A DNA stretch of 64,000 bases, taken from assembly GCA_036785705.1 (NCBI GenBank), contig JAWUZG010000356.1, positions 717,136 to 781,135 of the forward strand, read 5' to 3'. The DNA comes from Acanthornis magna. Taxonomy: Eukaryota; Chordata; Aves; Passeriformes; Acanthizidae. Under the pieces are notes generated by a model that searched no databases, was not told the DNA's origin, and saw only the letters and a program-made list of their open reading frames with translations. Positions 1-14,560 of this stretch are shown here, in pieces (position 1 is the first letter of the stretch; each line of letters begins with the position of its first letter). The position numbers and the translations under genes were made by a program.

Positions 1-3000
1 ATATTAAATGTTTTTGAGGAGGAAGATCTCTTTGCTTTCTCTTCCGATCTTGTGAATGGAGCCATCCAAAAGCACTGCCATTTTCCTCTTAAAAAGACCT
101 ACCGAACAAAACAACCCACTCACATTGTAAAACAGACTTAAAACTGTCCTAGCAAAAATCTCTTAAAGTGAAGAGTTTCTATCTTTTTCGTCCTTCCTTA
201 CATATTTAAGCTGGTGACTTAAGTTCACATACAGACTGATACATTTTACCTTTTGACACAGAAAGAAGGTAAAATGAATAGCGCCATAGATTAAAGTGCT
301 CTGTGACCAGAGGTAGAGCCAAGATCTTCAGTGACAACCTTTATAATATTGGGCAACAAACCACAACAACAGTTGCTATGTCAGGCCCATGAATATGTGT
401 CTGAGTTATAGCACATCTTTAACAGTTTGCTAGCTTTGATTTCAAGGTGTCAGGCAATGCTAAAGCCTCTGCATTTCAGTGTGACGTTGCAGTGATTAAA
501 CTTCTAGCCTGAATTTGGTTAGCTTCAGCTTCCATTGATGTGAATTCTTATGAGTTTGTCTGAGGAAAAAGCAAAGAGTATCTTCCACACTGAGTCTATG
601 CACTAACTGCCTCCTTATCGCATCTTAAATAAACTAAACAGATTGTTTGATGTAGATGCTTCCAACATGAGTAGTCACATTAAGATAATTGAAGCTTTCT
701 GTGGGGAAACGATGCACACCTTGCTTGTGCATAAGCCAGTGCTTGCCTGCTGCTGACTGGAGAATATGTGTAATGTGTCCCATTTTGTTATGCACTTCCA
801 CGGATAAAGAATGCCCTCAAAGTTACAAGTGTGACTTAATGGTGTCCAAGACCTATAGAGATGAAAGGAGCTTCCTAGGAAAACAATTTTTCTCTAGATT
901 TTCTGGTGCTGGAGCTATTAGCAGCTGTTTTCAGCAAAGTAGGAGATGGTCATACTGCAGTCTTTTGCCACTGTGAAGGTGTGAGACTGAAAGATGTGTG
1001 AAAGTTTTCTCCCTGGATGTTGACCATGGTCAATATGTGGACCTCCTGTTTGATCTGCTTAATTTTCAGTTTCCTGGCTGTTTCCTTTGCAGTTTCCTAA
1101 TTAATTTTGCAATATTCATCCCGACCTTATTGACTGTGCTCCTAGTCTGTGCTGTGAAAACTCAGCTGAGGAGAAAAGGTAAAAAATAAGCCTTTTGCTA
1201 TTCATATGCTTCACCCTCATAACCATCTTATCCTAGAAACAAACTGGAGAAGTGGTCTTTTAGTCCTTCTTTAAGTCAGGTGCAATTTCTTCAGCAAATG
1301 TGATTTTTTCTTATGCAATCCTCATCCTGTTCCTTCACTGCTGTGTGTTTCTAAAGCAAAATGGGCAATGCCCCCTCTGCTGTCCTAGCAGACACATCCT
1401 AGTGAGTTGCACTTGCTCCCATTAGCAGATCTACTGATGCCAGTGAGAACGTGTTGCAAAAAGCAAATGTCTATTTAGCTATTGTTATCTACTTGTTTAT
1501 AGTCATCATCTAATGCAGCTAACCTTGAAGGATGGCTCTTGACATGACCTTTAGGGATATTATATTTGATCTGTGTCTAAGTAGCAGTTCAGATAGTTTT
1601 GGTTTGGCCTTGGTCTTGAAATAAGGAAAGAGATTCTTCTTTGGAAAAACAATGCCAATTTGTCAGTAAATACAACTGTTTGTATTGAAAGGACAGTAAG
1701 TCACAGTCAGATTTTTTAATCTGTTAAACAAAGTGTGCTGCTTTTGACCTTTTAGGGTGTAACTGATTTGGGGGTCACAGTGATTCGATGTCAATCATCT
1801 TTCATGTGTACCGTGGAATCTCTGGTAAATCTGTTTAATCTATACTGGCTTGAGAAGGAAGAGAAAACGATCTGCTGAAGCTGATGTGAAAGGTGCATGT
1901 GTTGGGAGTGAATGGTGCTCCTTCTCACTAACCAGTCAGCTTGAGGAAGACAAGTAGCTGTCCCTGTTTCTTGCAGGTCCTTGTAGTGACCCAAGTCCCT
2001 CCCTTTGGATGAGGGCACCTGTGCTTTAGGGCTGTATCACTTCCCTGCTGCCAGTCATCTGGAAGGGAGGAAATGCCTCTCCAGTGTTTTTTCACCCAAG
2101 TACACTGTCACTGCACTCCACCTCAGCAAAAGCCAGCACTGACCTGTGCCTTCATCCATGTTTTCACTCAATTTGCTGCACAACATATAGGATAATGTAT
2201 GTGGCATGGAAACTGGGGCACATTTGGTGAAATCAGGAGTCTGCAGACACTGCTGCGGTGGCAGGAGGCTCTGTACCTTTATAAGATTGTACTCGGCTTA
2301 ATCTGCACTTTCTCAGATCAGCTCTAAGTTTGTGAAACATTTTTGTTTATTGTATTTCCAAATGATATATTTAATTTCTATATACTCAGTGGAGTCTTGA
2401 CTTGTATGAATGTTTATCCCACAGGCAGTGTTAAGTATCTTGCAAGCAGACCTGTCTGTGCTTTTCATGGTGTTCATTTATCTACATAGCCCACTCAAGG
2501 CTGTTTCAGCACAGGAAATGCTGAAAATGCACAGTGCTTCAACAGTGTATGAGCTGTTTATCTTCAGATGTACTTTTCAGGGTCTGGTTTGTGTGGTGCA
2601 CTGAAGAAAACAGATCAAAGTGACATATCCTGTAATTTCATTACCTTTGTCTTACAAATTTTGTTTGGGCCTGTTCTCAATAGAATAGCACTGGGACCAA
2701 AACAGATATTTGAAAAATCTTTGAAGTTTGGAACGTATGGGAGGTAGAACAGACTTGTGACAGTAGACTCTGCTTGAAAGCTAAGCTGGTAATTTAATAT
2801 ACCGAATGCATTATGGAAGCTGTTCATGTTTAGAAGCATCGATAAAGAATCAGTTCCTAAAGAAAACCAAACTCTGTCTTAGATTTGCACAAATGCTCAG
2901 TTCCTGTGTTGGCAGTGAAACATATTTATCCTAGAACCACTTTTTGATGTTCCTTAGTTCTTTACATCCTGTCTAGTTATTAGCAGCAAACCTCATGTAG

Positions 3001-6000
3001 AGCAGCTGAGAAATGTTGCCAGGCCAGAAACTAAACTCTGTGTTATATCCTTTTGAATGTTTGACTAATAGACAAGGAAGATAGCTTCCAGCTAAGGCAC
3101 AGAATGTCTCATCTTTCTAAGCTGAAATTATTAATTTTACTGAGTTCTCACAAAGCACAACAAAGTACACAATATAATAAGGAGTCCTGTAAAGAAGTTT
3201 TCTGTGCTTTTAATTCTCCTTGAAATCAGGAATGGGCATCAATGATCAAGTTTTCAACTGAGTCTGGGTTTTCTTGAAAGATCAGATCCTTAAATTTTTG
3301 GTGGGATTGTTATTCCCAATTTTTAAAATTTTTTACTTTGGTTTTTCTGAAAAACAAGCTAAATAGAAATCATAAAATGGCTTATTATTTTATTTGTAAG
3401 TATTGAAATGGATATTTGTAGTTTAAAAGTGCAGATTTATACTTTCAAATTCCTAAAGGCATGGTAATTTCTGTGTGCATCTCCTGAATACTTTTTCAGA
3501 GTAAGTCTAGACCAAACTGTAAAAACCATAAATGAAACTTCAATTTTGTATAGAGATAAGTGAACGAGTTACAGAAAAGAACACATGGAAGTTTTCCATT
3601 TCTAATACCCTTCAGAAATAACTCTTCATGGATCAATATTTGGTCTGGTACAAAATGTGTGATGCTGTTGATTAATCCAGCCAGGTTTGCTGAAACTGAA
3701 TAGCCTAAAGTCATTCTTAAAGCTCAGAGAAAATGTGACTAAAAATGAGAAATGAAATAAAACAAGAATTTGAAAGTATTCCTTCACTAGTAATTATTAA
3801 GTCCTCTGTTTGGATCTAGGTAAAAATTTATATTCAGCTCTGCCTGATTCATTGCAGTGAGAGCTCTGTATGTCCAGAAAAACCCTGAAATGTTCAATTG
3901 ATGAGCAGTGTTGGCCAGAATATAGTTTGCCATGCATGTTGCTTTTAGATTTAGGAAAAGTAAACATTTTTGTTTTGAATATTTTAAACCTGAAAATAGA
4001 TGTAACATGGGAAATGTGATCCTTATTCTGATCCTATTTCAGATTATGTTAAAATTAGCTTTAATACCATGCTTTAGCTGGTGGTATGTTTTGAAAAGAA
4101 CAATTTATGGCAAGTATGTTTTCCTATTTTGGTGTTTCTGAACATAGTTATATGACCTATGGCAATCAGGGAATTAGATGTTATATACTTTCAAATAAGG
4201 AAACTAAATTTTATATATTCTTACTAATTGTGGGGAATTCCCTCTCCACGTACCACAGGAAAATCTAGTTGAGTTGATGGTTATAGCTGTGGAAAGAAAT
4301 ATTCATGGAAATATTAGTGAAAAATATGGAAAGGTGGTGCTTCACTCAGGATTTAGAGAGATCTATAGTCTTTTCCTTGGTGCTTTCAGGCCGTAACTTG
4401 CAAGTCTTACTTGACTGAGTCCCTGGTTCTCTCTTCAGGAGCTGAATGAGGAGCCAGAAGATGGCTCCTCAGTTCTCATCTCAGCTGGCCAAACTTCTCA
4501 GGGCCACATCCCAGGCTGCATCAGACTCATTATTCTTGATCACTTGTACCTCATGTCCCCACGTGGAGGGAGGGGAGTACTTCTCACCCATGTGGGGCTG
4601 CTGGGAAGGTCAATGCTTTGTGAGACTGTGGTGCCCTTGAATATCAGAGGAACCAAGGAAGTAACAAAGACTGATCTTTTATTACATAGATCTTGGTGTC
4701 CATTCCTCGTGATTTTTTTTTCCTACACATCTTTGCTATATTCTTGATATGTTCCCTGTGCCTGCTTCTGAAGACTGCATGCTGGGAAGAAGTGACACTG
4801 CTGCTTGGCTTTAGGGGCTCGCCTTTTCCTGCACGACTGTGCAGGCACCCAGGATGATGCTATGATCAACATCACAGCACCAGCTTCCTTTCTCAACTCT
4901 TAGTTGCTTCAGAAATTTATAAGATGCGGGAGGCCACCTTAAAGTCATAAATAGCTATGCACTGACGCTGTTTTCATGTCATCAAAAGTCTTTTTGAGCA
5001 CACTTGCATGGGTGAGCATGGTCAGTACCCACACCCACATCTTAATTTTTAGTGGCATACATGCATGTAAAAGTCCACCAGCATGGACCTGTGTTTGTAT
5101 CCCATAAAGTTCTGTGCTTGTCACCTGCACAGCAAAAAATGTGCATATGATTTTTTTCCCAGATGTACAGATTTTAGTTTGCTTTGCAAATTCTGTGTTT
5201 CTATCTAAGCTTTTAGTTATAGTTTGATTTTGATCTCCTAGGCTGCTCCACTGCAGTGAGATTTTGATGTCTGGAATGTGACATTTCCATGCATCTCAAT
5301 TTCAGAAAGAACTGGCTAAATGTATACACTCTGTAGGTATGGAGACTACTTAAATATTCCTTAAGTCCTCTGGGGTCTGAGTTTTGGCAGCAGTTTTGTC
5401 CTCTGACAGTAAAGCCTGAGAAAAGGAAAACAGAGATGAGGAAATAAACTTGAAGGAGCTCCTTGTGAACGCTGACATTAGCTCAGTAAGGCTGATCTCC
5501 ATCAGCCCCGTCTATACTCAGTGGAGGAGATGGCATTTGTCCTCCACAGAGGGAGTCAGAACAGTCAGATTAGGCTTTGCTGGTGGATATTTTTTTCTCC
5601 ATTGACTGGAGACTATTTCAACACATTATCTACACCTGATTAAATTAACCTTGATGAGTATTCTTTCTGATGGACTAATCTAAGAACTGAGTTCCAGTCA
5701 TTAGGAAAGCTGATATGCGAATGGGATCTCTGTATCTTGGGCAACTTACCCTAAAGATCGGCAAATTAAGCAGCATTATGAAGTTCTTTGTAGATCATTT
5801 TGCATTAGGGCTGTGTAATTCTGAGTGGACTTTGATCCGTATTACCGTAGACAGGACAGTTTAATGAACACAGGGGAAAAGAGAAATGAGCATTAAGAAT
5901 AGGGGGGAGGAAGGAAAACAGTCTTATTTGAAACACTGGAGTTCTGACATGAAATCTTCAGTTTCTATTTTTTCCTCATTAAAACAGAGATGCATGTAAT

Positions 6001-9000
6001 TTTCATTTACTGAGTGAAAAGGGAAATGTGGAGAAAGCAATCTTGTAAATGAAGGAGATGTTCATGGCAGGAAAACTAGCTAACCCTCACAGCTGGAATG
6101 TCTTCAGATGGCAGTGGTTCAATATCTGAAAGTACTGACCTTGTGTGGCCTTGTGGATTGCAAGAGAATTTCAGGAAATAACCTGAGCTAGAATGCTGGG
6201 TACTAATGGAACATTAGATACAAAAAGTTAGGCTCAGGCAATGTTATGATTGCAAGCAGAAAAACAAATTGGAGAACAAACTCATTCACAGTATACTTAC
6301 TATACTCTAATTACATCATTGAGTACTGCTGATGATGTTTGGGTTCTTTCTTACAATTTGAATGGGTGGTTCCATGCGGAAGAAATATTTATATCTATGT
6401 TTTATTCTTGTGACAATTTATCAGTTACATATAGCATCGCAGGAAAATGAAAATGGGACTGACTCACTAGCTTTCATTTCGCTGTAAAGAAACTGAAGTT
6501 GTGTTCTTTTGCTTGATGCGGTGTTGTAATACTCTTTCATGTAGAGAACGGCTTCTGTTATGCAAGATGGCATACCTTTCTGAGGGTGTTAAGGGAACCA
6601 CATTCCTAGGGTATTCCCTAGAGGCGCTCTGTTGTCGAAAATGCATAGTCTTGTTGGGAAGCCCATCTCTTTTGGAAAAATGAGAGCACCACATTCCTGC
6701 ACTATCACTTCTGTGAAGCTGGTGCATCACAATGGGAAAGTGCACTTTGATACTTGTGCAGTAACAAAATTTGTGTCAGCTCCTGTAATATAATACATAA
6801 ATTGGTGTATTTGGTTTGTGTGGCCAGGTTATTACAGGGTGGGCTACAGGGGTGGCTTCTGTGAAAAGTCTTCCCCATGTCCAGCAGAGTCAGTTGGCTC
6901 CAAGATGGAGCCACGAGCAGGCCAAGGCCGAAGCCATCAGAGACAGTGATAGCACCTCTGGGATACCAGAGTTGAGAAGTGGGAGATAAAAAGCTGTGTG
7001 ACTTCAGCCAGAGGGAAGTGTGAGAATAGCCCCATTTCTCATTGTCCTAGTCTGATGTGAGTGGTAATAAATTGTACTAATTTCCCTGTGACTCACCTGT
7101 TTTGCCCGTGACAGTAACTGGTCAGTGACTATCCCTGTCCCTATCTTTCCCCTCCACGAGCCTTTCATTATATTTTCTGTCCCCTGTCCAGCTGGGGAGG
7201 CGAATGGTAGAGTGGTGGGCACCCAGTGTACAGCCAATGTCAACCCACCATGACTATCAATTTGACATCTGGTGACAGCAAGACAGGTTGAAAGAGCACT
7301 GCCAATCTTCCCTGGGAGTGCTTATGCGATATTGTCTCCTACAACAGGTAAAACTGTGTCTGCCTCATGAGGATCATATTTCTTTCCTATCCTCAAAGAG
7401 GCAGGGTCACAGGAAACATTAAAACGGACTTGAGATAAAATATTTAGATTGGTATAAGAAATAAATATTAACTGTTGTCAGTTTGGGAGTTAAAATTACT
7501 CAGTATTGATTAGGAGTGTTCACATTTAAAAGTGCTTTGAAGTTTGTATGATGCAGAAATATCAGAAATATGTTTAATCAAAAGAGGGAAATCTTTTTCC
7601 TGCTCTTTGAGTGTGTTTGTATGTGTTGAAAAGAGGATGTTTGCAATTCGGTGTCCTTAAGACTTAGTGAGGCACGTGCAGAGCACTCTAATACTGTTTC
7701 AGCTGCGCCCTGAACTATGTGCTTGTGTTTCTGCTGAGATTACAGTATGAGCATTCAACACTTTGCAGAATAAAGATTTATTTTTTTAGATGTTTGTGTA
7801 GTAGTTTAGCCAATTTGTACTGCTGGGGAGGATAGAGGGGGTTGTTTGTGGTTCATAGTCTTTATGTGAGATCCCCTTGAGGTCATGTGAATACGATCCA
7901 TTGGCTCTGATAAGGAATGAGATCAGTGGGATTTAACCTCTGTCATGCTTCTCTTCTACTACTAAACATCTATGTTCTACCAGTTCCACAATATTCATGT
8001 GACTGAATACCCATTTTAAGCAATGACTTCATCTATTTTGATTAAAAATTAGAAAGACAGGAAATGAGATGAGAGACACAGATCTCAGCTCTCACTTTGA
8101 GGAGAATGTTTCTTGTTTAAGAAAGGACTGCTTTCTGGTTTAAAATATTATGCCAAGACAGCTGATTCAGTAGGGATAACTATATTAGCAGATTTACATA
8201 ATCAAATGTAGTTCTCTCCCCCTTTCCCTCAAAAAAGTCACAGATGCTGATGAAGACATTTTAAAAAAACCCCTTAAAGCAGAAATGCTTTAAAACTTTT
8301 TTTAATATCAGTTCAGCTCACACCATTAATCCCTCATAATTCATAAGATCATGGTAAGTAAACAAGTAAATATTTAGTAAGTATTTAAACTTACTTCCTG
8401 TGTAAATTTCATGTTAATAAATTGAAAATATATTTCGATTAAGGGATTAACAACATTTAGTCTTTGTAAGAATGGTTTATTGGATGGCACTGGTAAAAGT
8501 ACAAAACACTTCAGGATGGAAACGGTGACATACAGAAAACATCTTAAGCTTTTATTTTTGCATTCTAATTAATTCTACAATAGCATCAAAAGGCTTGAAT
8601 TTACGGTAGTGCCACCCTGTAGAACTGCCTAAACACATTATGTGAAATGGTCTCTGCCTCAAATATATAATGGTAACAGCTAAGGCAACCAGGAAAAAAA
8701 CCACAGTGAGGTGCAGAAAGGTGCTGAAGGAAATCCAAGAACACTGGGAAGTGAATCCGGGTTTTATAACACGGATTCAATGCTCAGTCCATTACCATAT
8801 TGCAGCCACTCTGATTCCTATTTCTTATGGGACTTCTGTGTTTATGGCAGGAATTTTGATGTTAGCTGGAAATAAAATGAAGTGCTTGGAGTCTAATTGT
8901 AGAAAAGCTTTAAAATAATTTGATTGCTTCACTGTGGACAATTCAAAACTTAAGGCAGGCACAGCAGTTCAGCTGAGGTGCTAACACTTAAGCTTAGCCC

Positions 9001-9934
9001 ATGGTAATTTTCTCAAACATGTATCGCCTCAATATATATTCGGTTCTGTCAGAGACAGCTGCATATAAAAAGCATTATTGCAGTAAAATTTCCTGAAATT
9101 ATATAACTATATAGGTGTTTGAAGCCAAGATATACTGTTTGTATTATTTTGGTGAGTATATGTAAGTTCTTACTAATCAGATCATTGACTTTTTCTCAAC
9201 CATGTCCAGTGCACCATAAAAGGAATACGTGCATTTATTCCTTTTATGATCTGTTTAAATAGTATCTGCAAAGTTTCTAGTTTTCATTTATCTCACTTTG
9301 ATTTGATGTAATTGTAATTGGATGAATGATTTGAAAGCATTTACATTGCCCATGCCCTACTTCAAGCAGATCTCATTCAAAATCAGGTCTGTGTTTCTTT
9401 TCATCAGACACATTACATTGAGATATGCAGATTCTTCAGAATCAGAATATTAATAGGAAGGTGTGTATTTCATTTTTTATTCTATTGAGAGTATTTATTT
9501 CTGAATTTTGTATTATCATTTACATAATGTAAAAACAAAATTATACTGTTTTTATAGCATAATAGATAGACCAATTAAAAGTTGAAATGAAAATTTTGAT
9601 AGTGCTAAAAATGAATCCATAAAGCAATGTTGAGATCTCTAACCTGTCTTAATTTCTTAAGAAAGAACAAAAAGAAAAGGTAGAAAAAGAAGTATTTCAC
9701 AGTATTCTATGTGGTTAGAACAGTTCAGTTTTCATATGCCAGCATTTAGAGTGATGAATTCAGAATTTGTCTACGATAAATAACGGCTTAAAAATTCAAA
9801 TGCACGTTGCATTTCCTAGAATATTTGCAGATATAGATATATGATATTTGCACTTAAGATATATGAATAAAGCTTAAAATATAACTGCATATTTAGCATC
9901 AGTTTTATTCTTCATTTACTCTTCTGAATTTCAG
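1..9934. other. AT-rich unique DNA, no gene seen
   Basis: About 10 kb of AT-rich sequence with only short open frames (all under 100 codons), none of which resembles a known protein to me. I see no transposon ends, tRNA or rRNA. A weak exon-like segment lies at 1092-1174 and is listed separately. The texture is that of intergenic or large-intron vertebrate DNA. Confidence 0.6.
1092..1174 (+). other. Weak exon candidate, hydrophobic
   Basis: A pyrimidine-rich stretch ending in TTTGCAG (to 1091) precedes an 83-bp open segment, and GTAAAA follows at 1175. The single open frame reads FLINFAIFIPTLL and onward, giving about 20 hydrophobic residues ended by a basic cluster (KTQLRRK). That pattern resembles a membrane span with a stop-transfer. 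The donor is weak and no partner exon is recognisable. Such a combination occurs by chance in tens of kilobases, so this is only a pointer. Confidence 0.12.
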
Positions 9935-9981
9935 GAAAAAGAGGTCGCAAGCCTTTAACCAATGTGTTCAATAAGGTTCAG
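9935..9981 (+). CDS. Candidate short internal exon with AT-hook-like motif
   Basis: The sequence CTTCTGAATTTCAG ends at 9934 like a splice acceptor, and GTAAAA begins at 9982 like a donor. The 47-bp segment between reads (G)KRGRKPLTNVFNKVQ in one frame, provided the previous exon supplies the first base of the first codon. The basic GRKP core resembles AT-hook-type DNA-binding motifs found in many chromatin proteins, though a full AT-hook is normally RGRP. A second frame meets a stop. No other exon of the same gene is recognisable in this window and I cannot name the gene. The alternative is a chance acceptor/donor pair. Confidence 0.35.
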
Positions 9982-12900
9982 GTAAAAGAAGCTAGAATGT
10001 GAGTAATGACATTATTTTTCTTAGAGCTGCATACTTCTGGTATTTGGCTTCTTCAGTAATGGCTACAACAACCCCTTAATTCTGTATTTCTTAGATGTTT
10101 AAACAGTTCTGCTTATTATATGAGGCTACTGAGTACCCAGTGCTGTGGCCCCCGCTGTCACTGTTAGCAGTCAGGTTACACCAGGGCTACTGACAATCAT
10201 GAGGCTTGCAAGGTACTTATCAGTTCCATGCCACATGTGCAGGAAAAGGCTGAAGAATGAATCATAACCTGAATCTGTGCCCACTTTGCCAAAACAAGTT
10301 GTTGTAGCCAGTGGGAAGCCTCTTTTGGATGTTAAGTGACTTGTGCATTGCAAATGTTTTCCAGGACATAGAAGGAGGGAATTGGGTTATAGATGGTGAT
10401 GGACTTGCACAGAGTGGGTCTGGCTCCTGACCTCTATACTGAAAAGGCAAGGCCATAGCAAGGCTCATTTTCTCTTCTACTGTACTTCATCATTCAGTCA
10501 AAGCCTATTCCTGGGTCCTCCAAGTCTTCATTAGGTTTGGACAGCAGTCAAAGCTGAGCAAAAGTAGGGTTCCAGCACACATCTATAGGCCCAGCACTAT
10601 ACCTAAATTACCTATGTTTAATACCTTGTTTTTAAATGATGTTGTATTGCTTCTTGCTATTGCACATATTTGACATATTTTTCTTAACATAACTTTGCAG
10701 TCTGTGGTTTACTATGAAAAATATTGAAATTGCCTGCTATCTAAATTATCTGTCAAAATAACAACCTAAAACCAAGCTGAGCTTATTTTCCCAAACCTAA
10801 ATAATAGAACTCCTAAAACCCTTCAAAACTATATATGCAGTATTTCAGAATCAGCTTGTAGAATGACTCCTGTGTCTGGACTATTATAGTTTCTAACATG
10901 CTGCTCTTGAAGATGCCGCAAAAAATTAAGTACTGATTTAGATTTTCTTGTTGTTATTCATGAATATGTGAGCCTGTAGTTGAAAGATGTTACAGTTAAT
11001 CTCTGGATTTAGTCCTTTGCAGAAATAAAAAGTAGAAGGGACTCAGCATTATTAGGCTTGCTTATGCCAGATGACAAGTACTTGAGTGCTCCTGCACAGA
11101 AATAGGCTGCCAGATATGCTTTTAGATCTTCCTTTTCTGAAGAATTGAGTGGACAGTGAATAAATATTTGAGGCAGCTCCTCTTTCTGTGTTTCAAAACA
11201 TTCAGCAGAATAAAAGCATACTACTGGAAAATCTTTAGCCTCTTTAAATTCTAGATTAGATGCAACATTAGTAAGACTTTTTATTTAAACAAAGCAAGAC
11301 AGATGCTATGTTATCTGGCAAGCAAGTTGCATTGAGCCTTTCTTACAGTATTTTTTAAAAATAAAGTATGGGTGTGGAATTCCCATACTGGTCCCTCCCT
11401 TGTTCCTCATGTCTCCTTCCTCCCCCCAGAGTAATGCAATAACATGCACTACTAAAGTTCGATAAAGTCTCCTAAATCCTGATCTTTAGTACTGGAAAAG
11501 GTAGGCTTATAATACACCAAATTCTAGACTGTCTTCAGTTACCTGGCACTGTATTTACCCAAGCTCACTTGACATGTCATTTGTATTTATTTTAAATACT
11601 TGTCTAATCTCTCTGCATTTGGAATCTCATGCTTTTCTCTGGAAACTTAGAATTCGGAAGAAAACTTGTGGTTTCATTATGTTGTGTTATTTTTAATAAT
11701 CTTTGTTCTTTCAACTAGGATCTCAAACTACCTCTTATACTGTCCTAATCTTTTGGCATATGTTATTGCTCTTTAAAATGAATCAGTTGGAATTTCTCCA
11801 AATAAATCTTCTCTCAGCTTCAGCTGGGGAAAGGAAGCATAGATGATGAATTACCCATTTCAGTTGTATCGATGAGAAATTAGCAATTTCAGACCTGAGC
11901 TCCTTCTTGAGCTCCTCCAAGGTGTGAGGCAGAGTCTGGAACACCATCTGGTCAAAAGGTGTTCTCTTCTAGGGATAATAAATCTTTGGACTATTGGTAT
12001 TTGGATTATTGCATCCTGATGTAATCAGTGCTGTTTGGGTAGTGTTTCATGTCATATCTTCCTCCAATTTTTGCTTTCTGAAACTGTGTCTTAATTATGA
12101 TCCATGTTCTGAGACTGCTGAGTTACAGTCACACATTCATGCTGAAGTCACAGAAGAGCTCATATCAGTTGGGCGTTAACCCCATTTTGTCACCCAAAGA
12201 GCTTCAAGAGAAACAGAGATTTTGAGGCTGCTGGTCACACTGCACCGATAACAAGTACACAATTCCCTGCACTACATGTGACTTTTGTAGGAAAGACAGC
12301 GGAAGAATTTGGTGTAAAATATTTTCACATTCTGAAGTTGACCTTCCTTATTTTTGTCATTGCCAATTGTATCTGTAGGCATACTACAGACATACCGCTT
12401 TCAAACTCTTCACTTGAGTTTAGAACTATTAATTTAATGAACTTAGGGTCCAAATATATTGTTTGGATATGTAGTGAAACATTTCATTCATGTTTCAGCT
12501 TTTTTTTCAGTCAGACCTTTCTGGCTATTATGTGCGATGAGAAGTATAAAACTGCAGTTTACAAAAAGATAGTCTTCCAAATTTTGGACGTACTGAGATA
12601 CTCATCTCTGCTAAAAGAAAATAAGTTCTGAGAAATTAGAGGGGAAAATATTTACCCAAGATGCACATCATAAATTCTACCACCTCAAATCATTGGATTT
12701 GTGGTGTTATTTCTCACAAAGTGTGGTGGATCTGCCTGTATAAGGCTAAGCTGTGCCACAATAACTCAACCCTATTAGAGAAAAAAAGACGAAGAGAAGA
12801 TCATCACATTTTTATGACTGTCATGGACCTTATTTTTCAAGGGCTAAAGTCAAAAACATTGTTGCGTAACTGTTGCAGAGCTTTTTTTCAGAACTGACAT

Positions 12901-14440
12901 TAAAGTTTACAAAGATGAGGATGAGCTGAGCTTTCACAAAACAGCTAAAGCTGTCAAATGTGTTGATATTTAGAGTAAACTTCTGCTCACCATGATGGGC
13001 CTTGCCTTAGAGGTGGAATCTATTCTGTGGAATTTTGGATATTTTTAAGATAGATATCTATTTCAAAGCAGGTTGTTTGGACTCTTTTTGCAGTCAGAGG
13101 TTAAAACATAAGCTGGGATGAGCTACATCAAATCTAAACCAGACAGCCACTTTAAAATAAGATGACTCATGATCTAGAAAAGGCCATTTCTCTCTGGTGG
13201 TTCTAAAGAGAAATAGAACAGCTCTCTGGGATGTATGTCTAGAATTTGCTTGACTCACCTTAGCCTGGATTATTAATTACTCATGTTAATTCCACATGTG
13301 TGTGTGTGACTTTGATGAAAAAAGCCCCAATTAGAGGTTTTCTTGTGTATTTGATCTGTAACTGTAGCTTTGATCTGCTTTTGTTTCATTGCCAGACAGT
13401 GAATACTATACAGCCAGCTACTCATCTATGAAAATTCTGATGTTTCATTTTTTGTCAGTCCCGTGATCTGTAGTTTGAAATAAGCAATGAGAAGTAAGAA
13501 ATTAGATAATGTTACCAAACCAAGTGCTCAGAATTTACTGCCAGTGATTGAATCACTGATCCAGTTGGTTCATTTATGTTCTTGTGTTCACATCTTGGGC
13601 ATATATATTCAAGGGTTGCTGTTCAGATAATTTTGGTTTTTGGCTTTGTAATACTTGTAGCACATAATCTGGGTTGTCCACACTGTGTGCTTCACATGAG
13701 AGTAAGAACACTGGAGCTCATTTCTACCTCAGTTTCCTCTCATTTGTTGTTTGTATTATAATTTCTGTTTTCTCCCCACTGTTTGGATGCATCACGACCC
13801 TTAAATTTTTAATTTTAATTTGCTTTAACTACTTTTTAAATGGTTTTGAGAACTTGCACTATTTTATTTTTTGCTTTTTAACTTTGGTCCTGGGTTTCCC
13901 CATCTTGTTCTTAAATTCCACACTGTAGTATCTGACTTTGGTCTAGAAAGTGTGTGGTTATGATCAACCCGGGCATCAAGGGCTATGGTAGCGAATTTTT
14001 GGTCTCTAATGGGTCTACCCAGTTGTTTTCCTGTCTGGAAGAAGAAAACATCACAGTTAAATATCCTGCATGACACTGAAGCAAAGAGCTAAAAAGAAAT
14101 GAAGAGAGCTATCCCCAGCTGCTCAATGAATTTGCATACAAAGGTTTATACATTTTCCCTCTTCAGCAGGTCTAGAGTCAGCTAGAAAGAAAAGTAAACC
14201 TAATTAAAAACACCCTTTTTTCCAGGGCTGCTCTCTGGCAGAGTTTCCTTGAGACACAGGAAATTGTGCTCTCATCAGTTGGGCTCCAAAACCAGACAAA
14301 ATCGGTCTTCAGGACAAACCTGTTAGCATGAGAACTGCTGAAAGTTTCTGGTTTTCTGTGTTGGTAGAACACCACCTTTTAGAGGGCCACTCACCTTTGT
14401 GTGACTAGAACAGAAATGTCAAACAGGCCCCTATTCTCCT
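9982..14440. other. AT-rich unique DNA, no gene seen
   Basis: Noncoding-looking sequence with many stops in all frames. I see no repeat family or RNA gene. If the 9935-9981 exon is real, this is probably intron. Confidence 0.55.
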
Positions 14441-14560
14441 AAAAAAAAACAAACAAAAAACCACACAAAAAATCCAAACAAACAAACAAGCAAACAAACA
14501 AAAACAACAACAAACAAACAAACAAACAAAAAAACCCAAAGCAAAAAAAAAACCACCAAA
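14441..14560. repeat. A/C-rich low-complexity tract
   Basis: About 120 bp built almost entirely of A and C, mainly AAAC/AAACA units. On the minus strand it reads as a T/G-rich tract that gives a spurious Phe/Leu/Cys-rich open frame. Confidence 0.85.
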
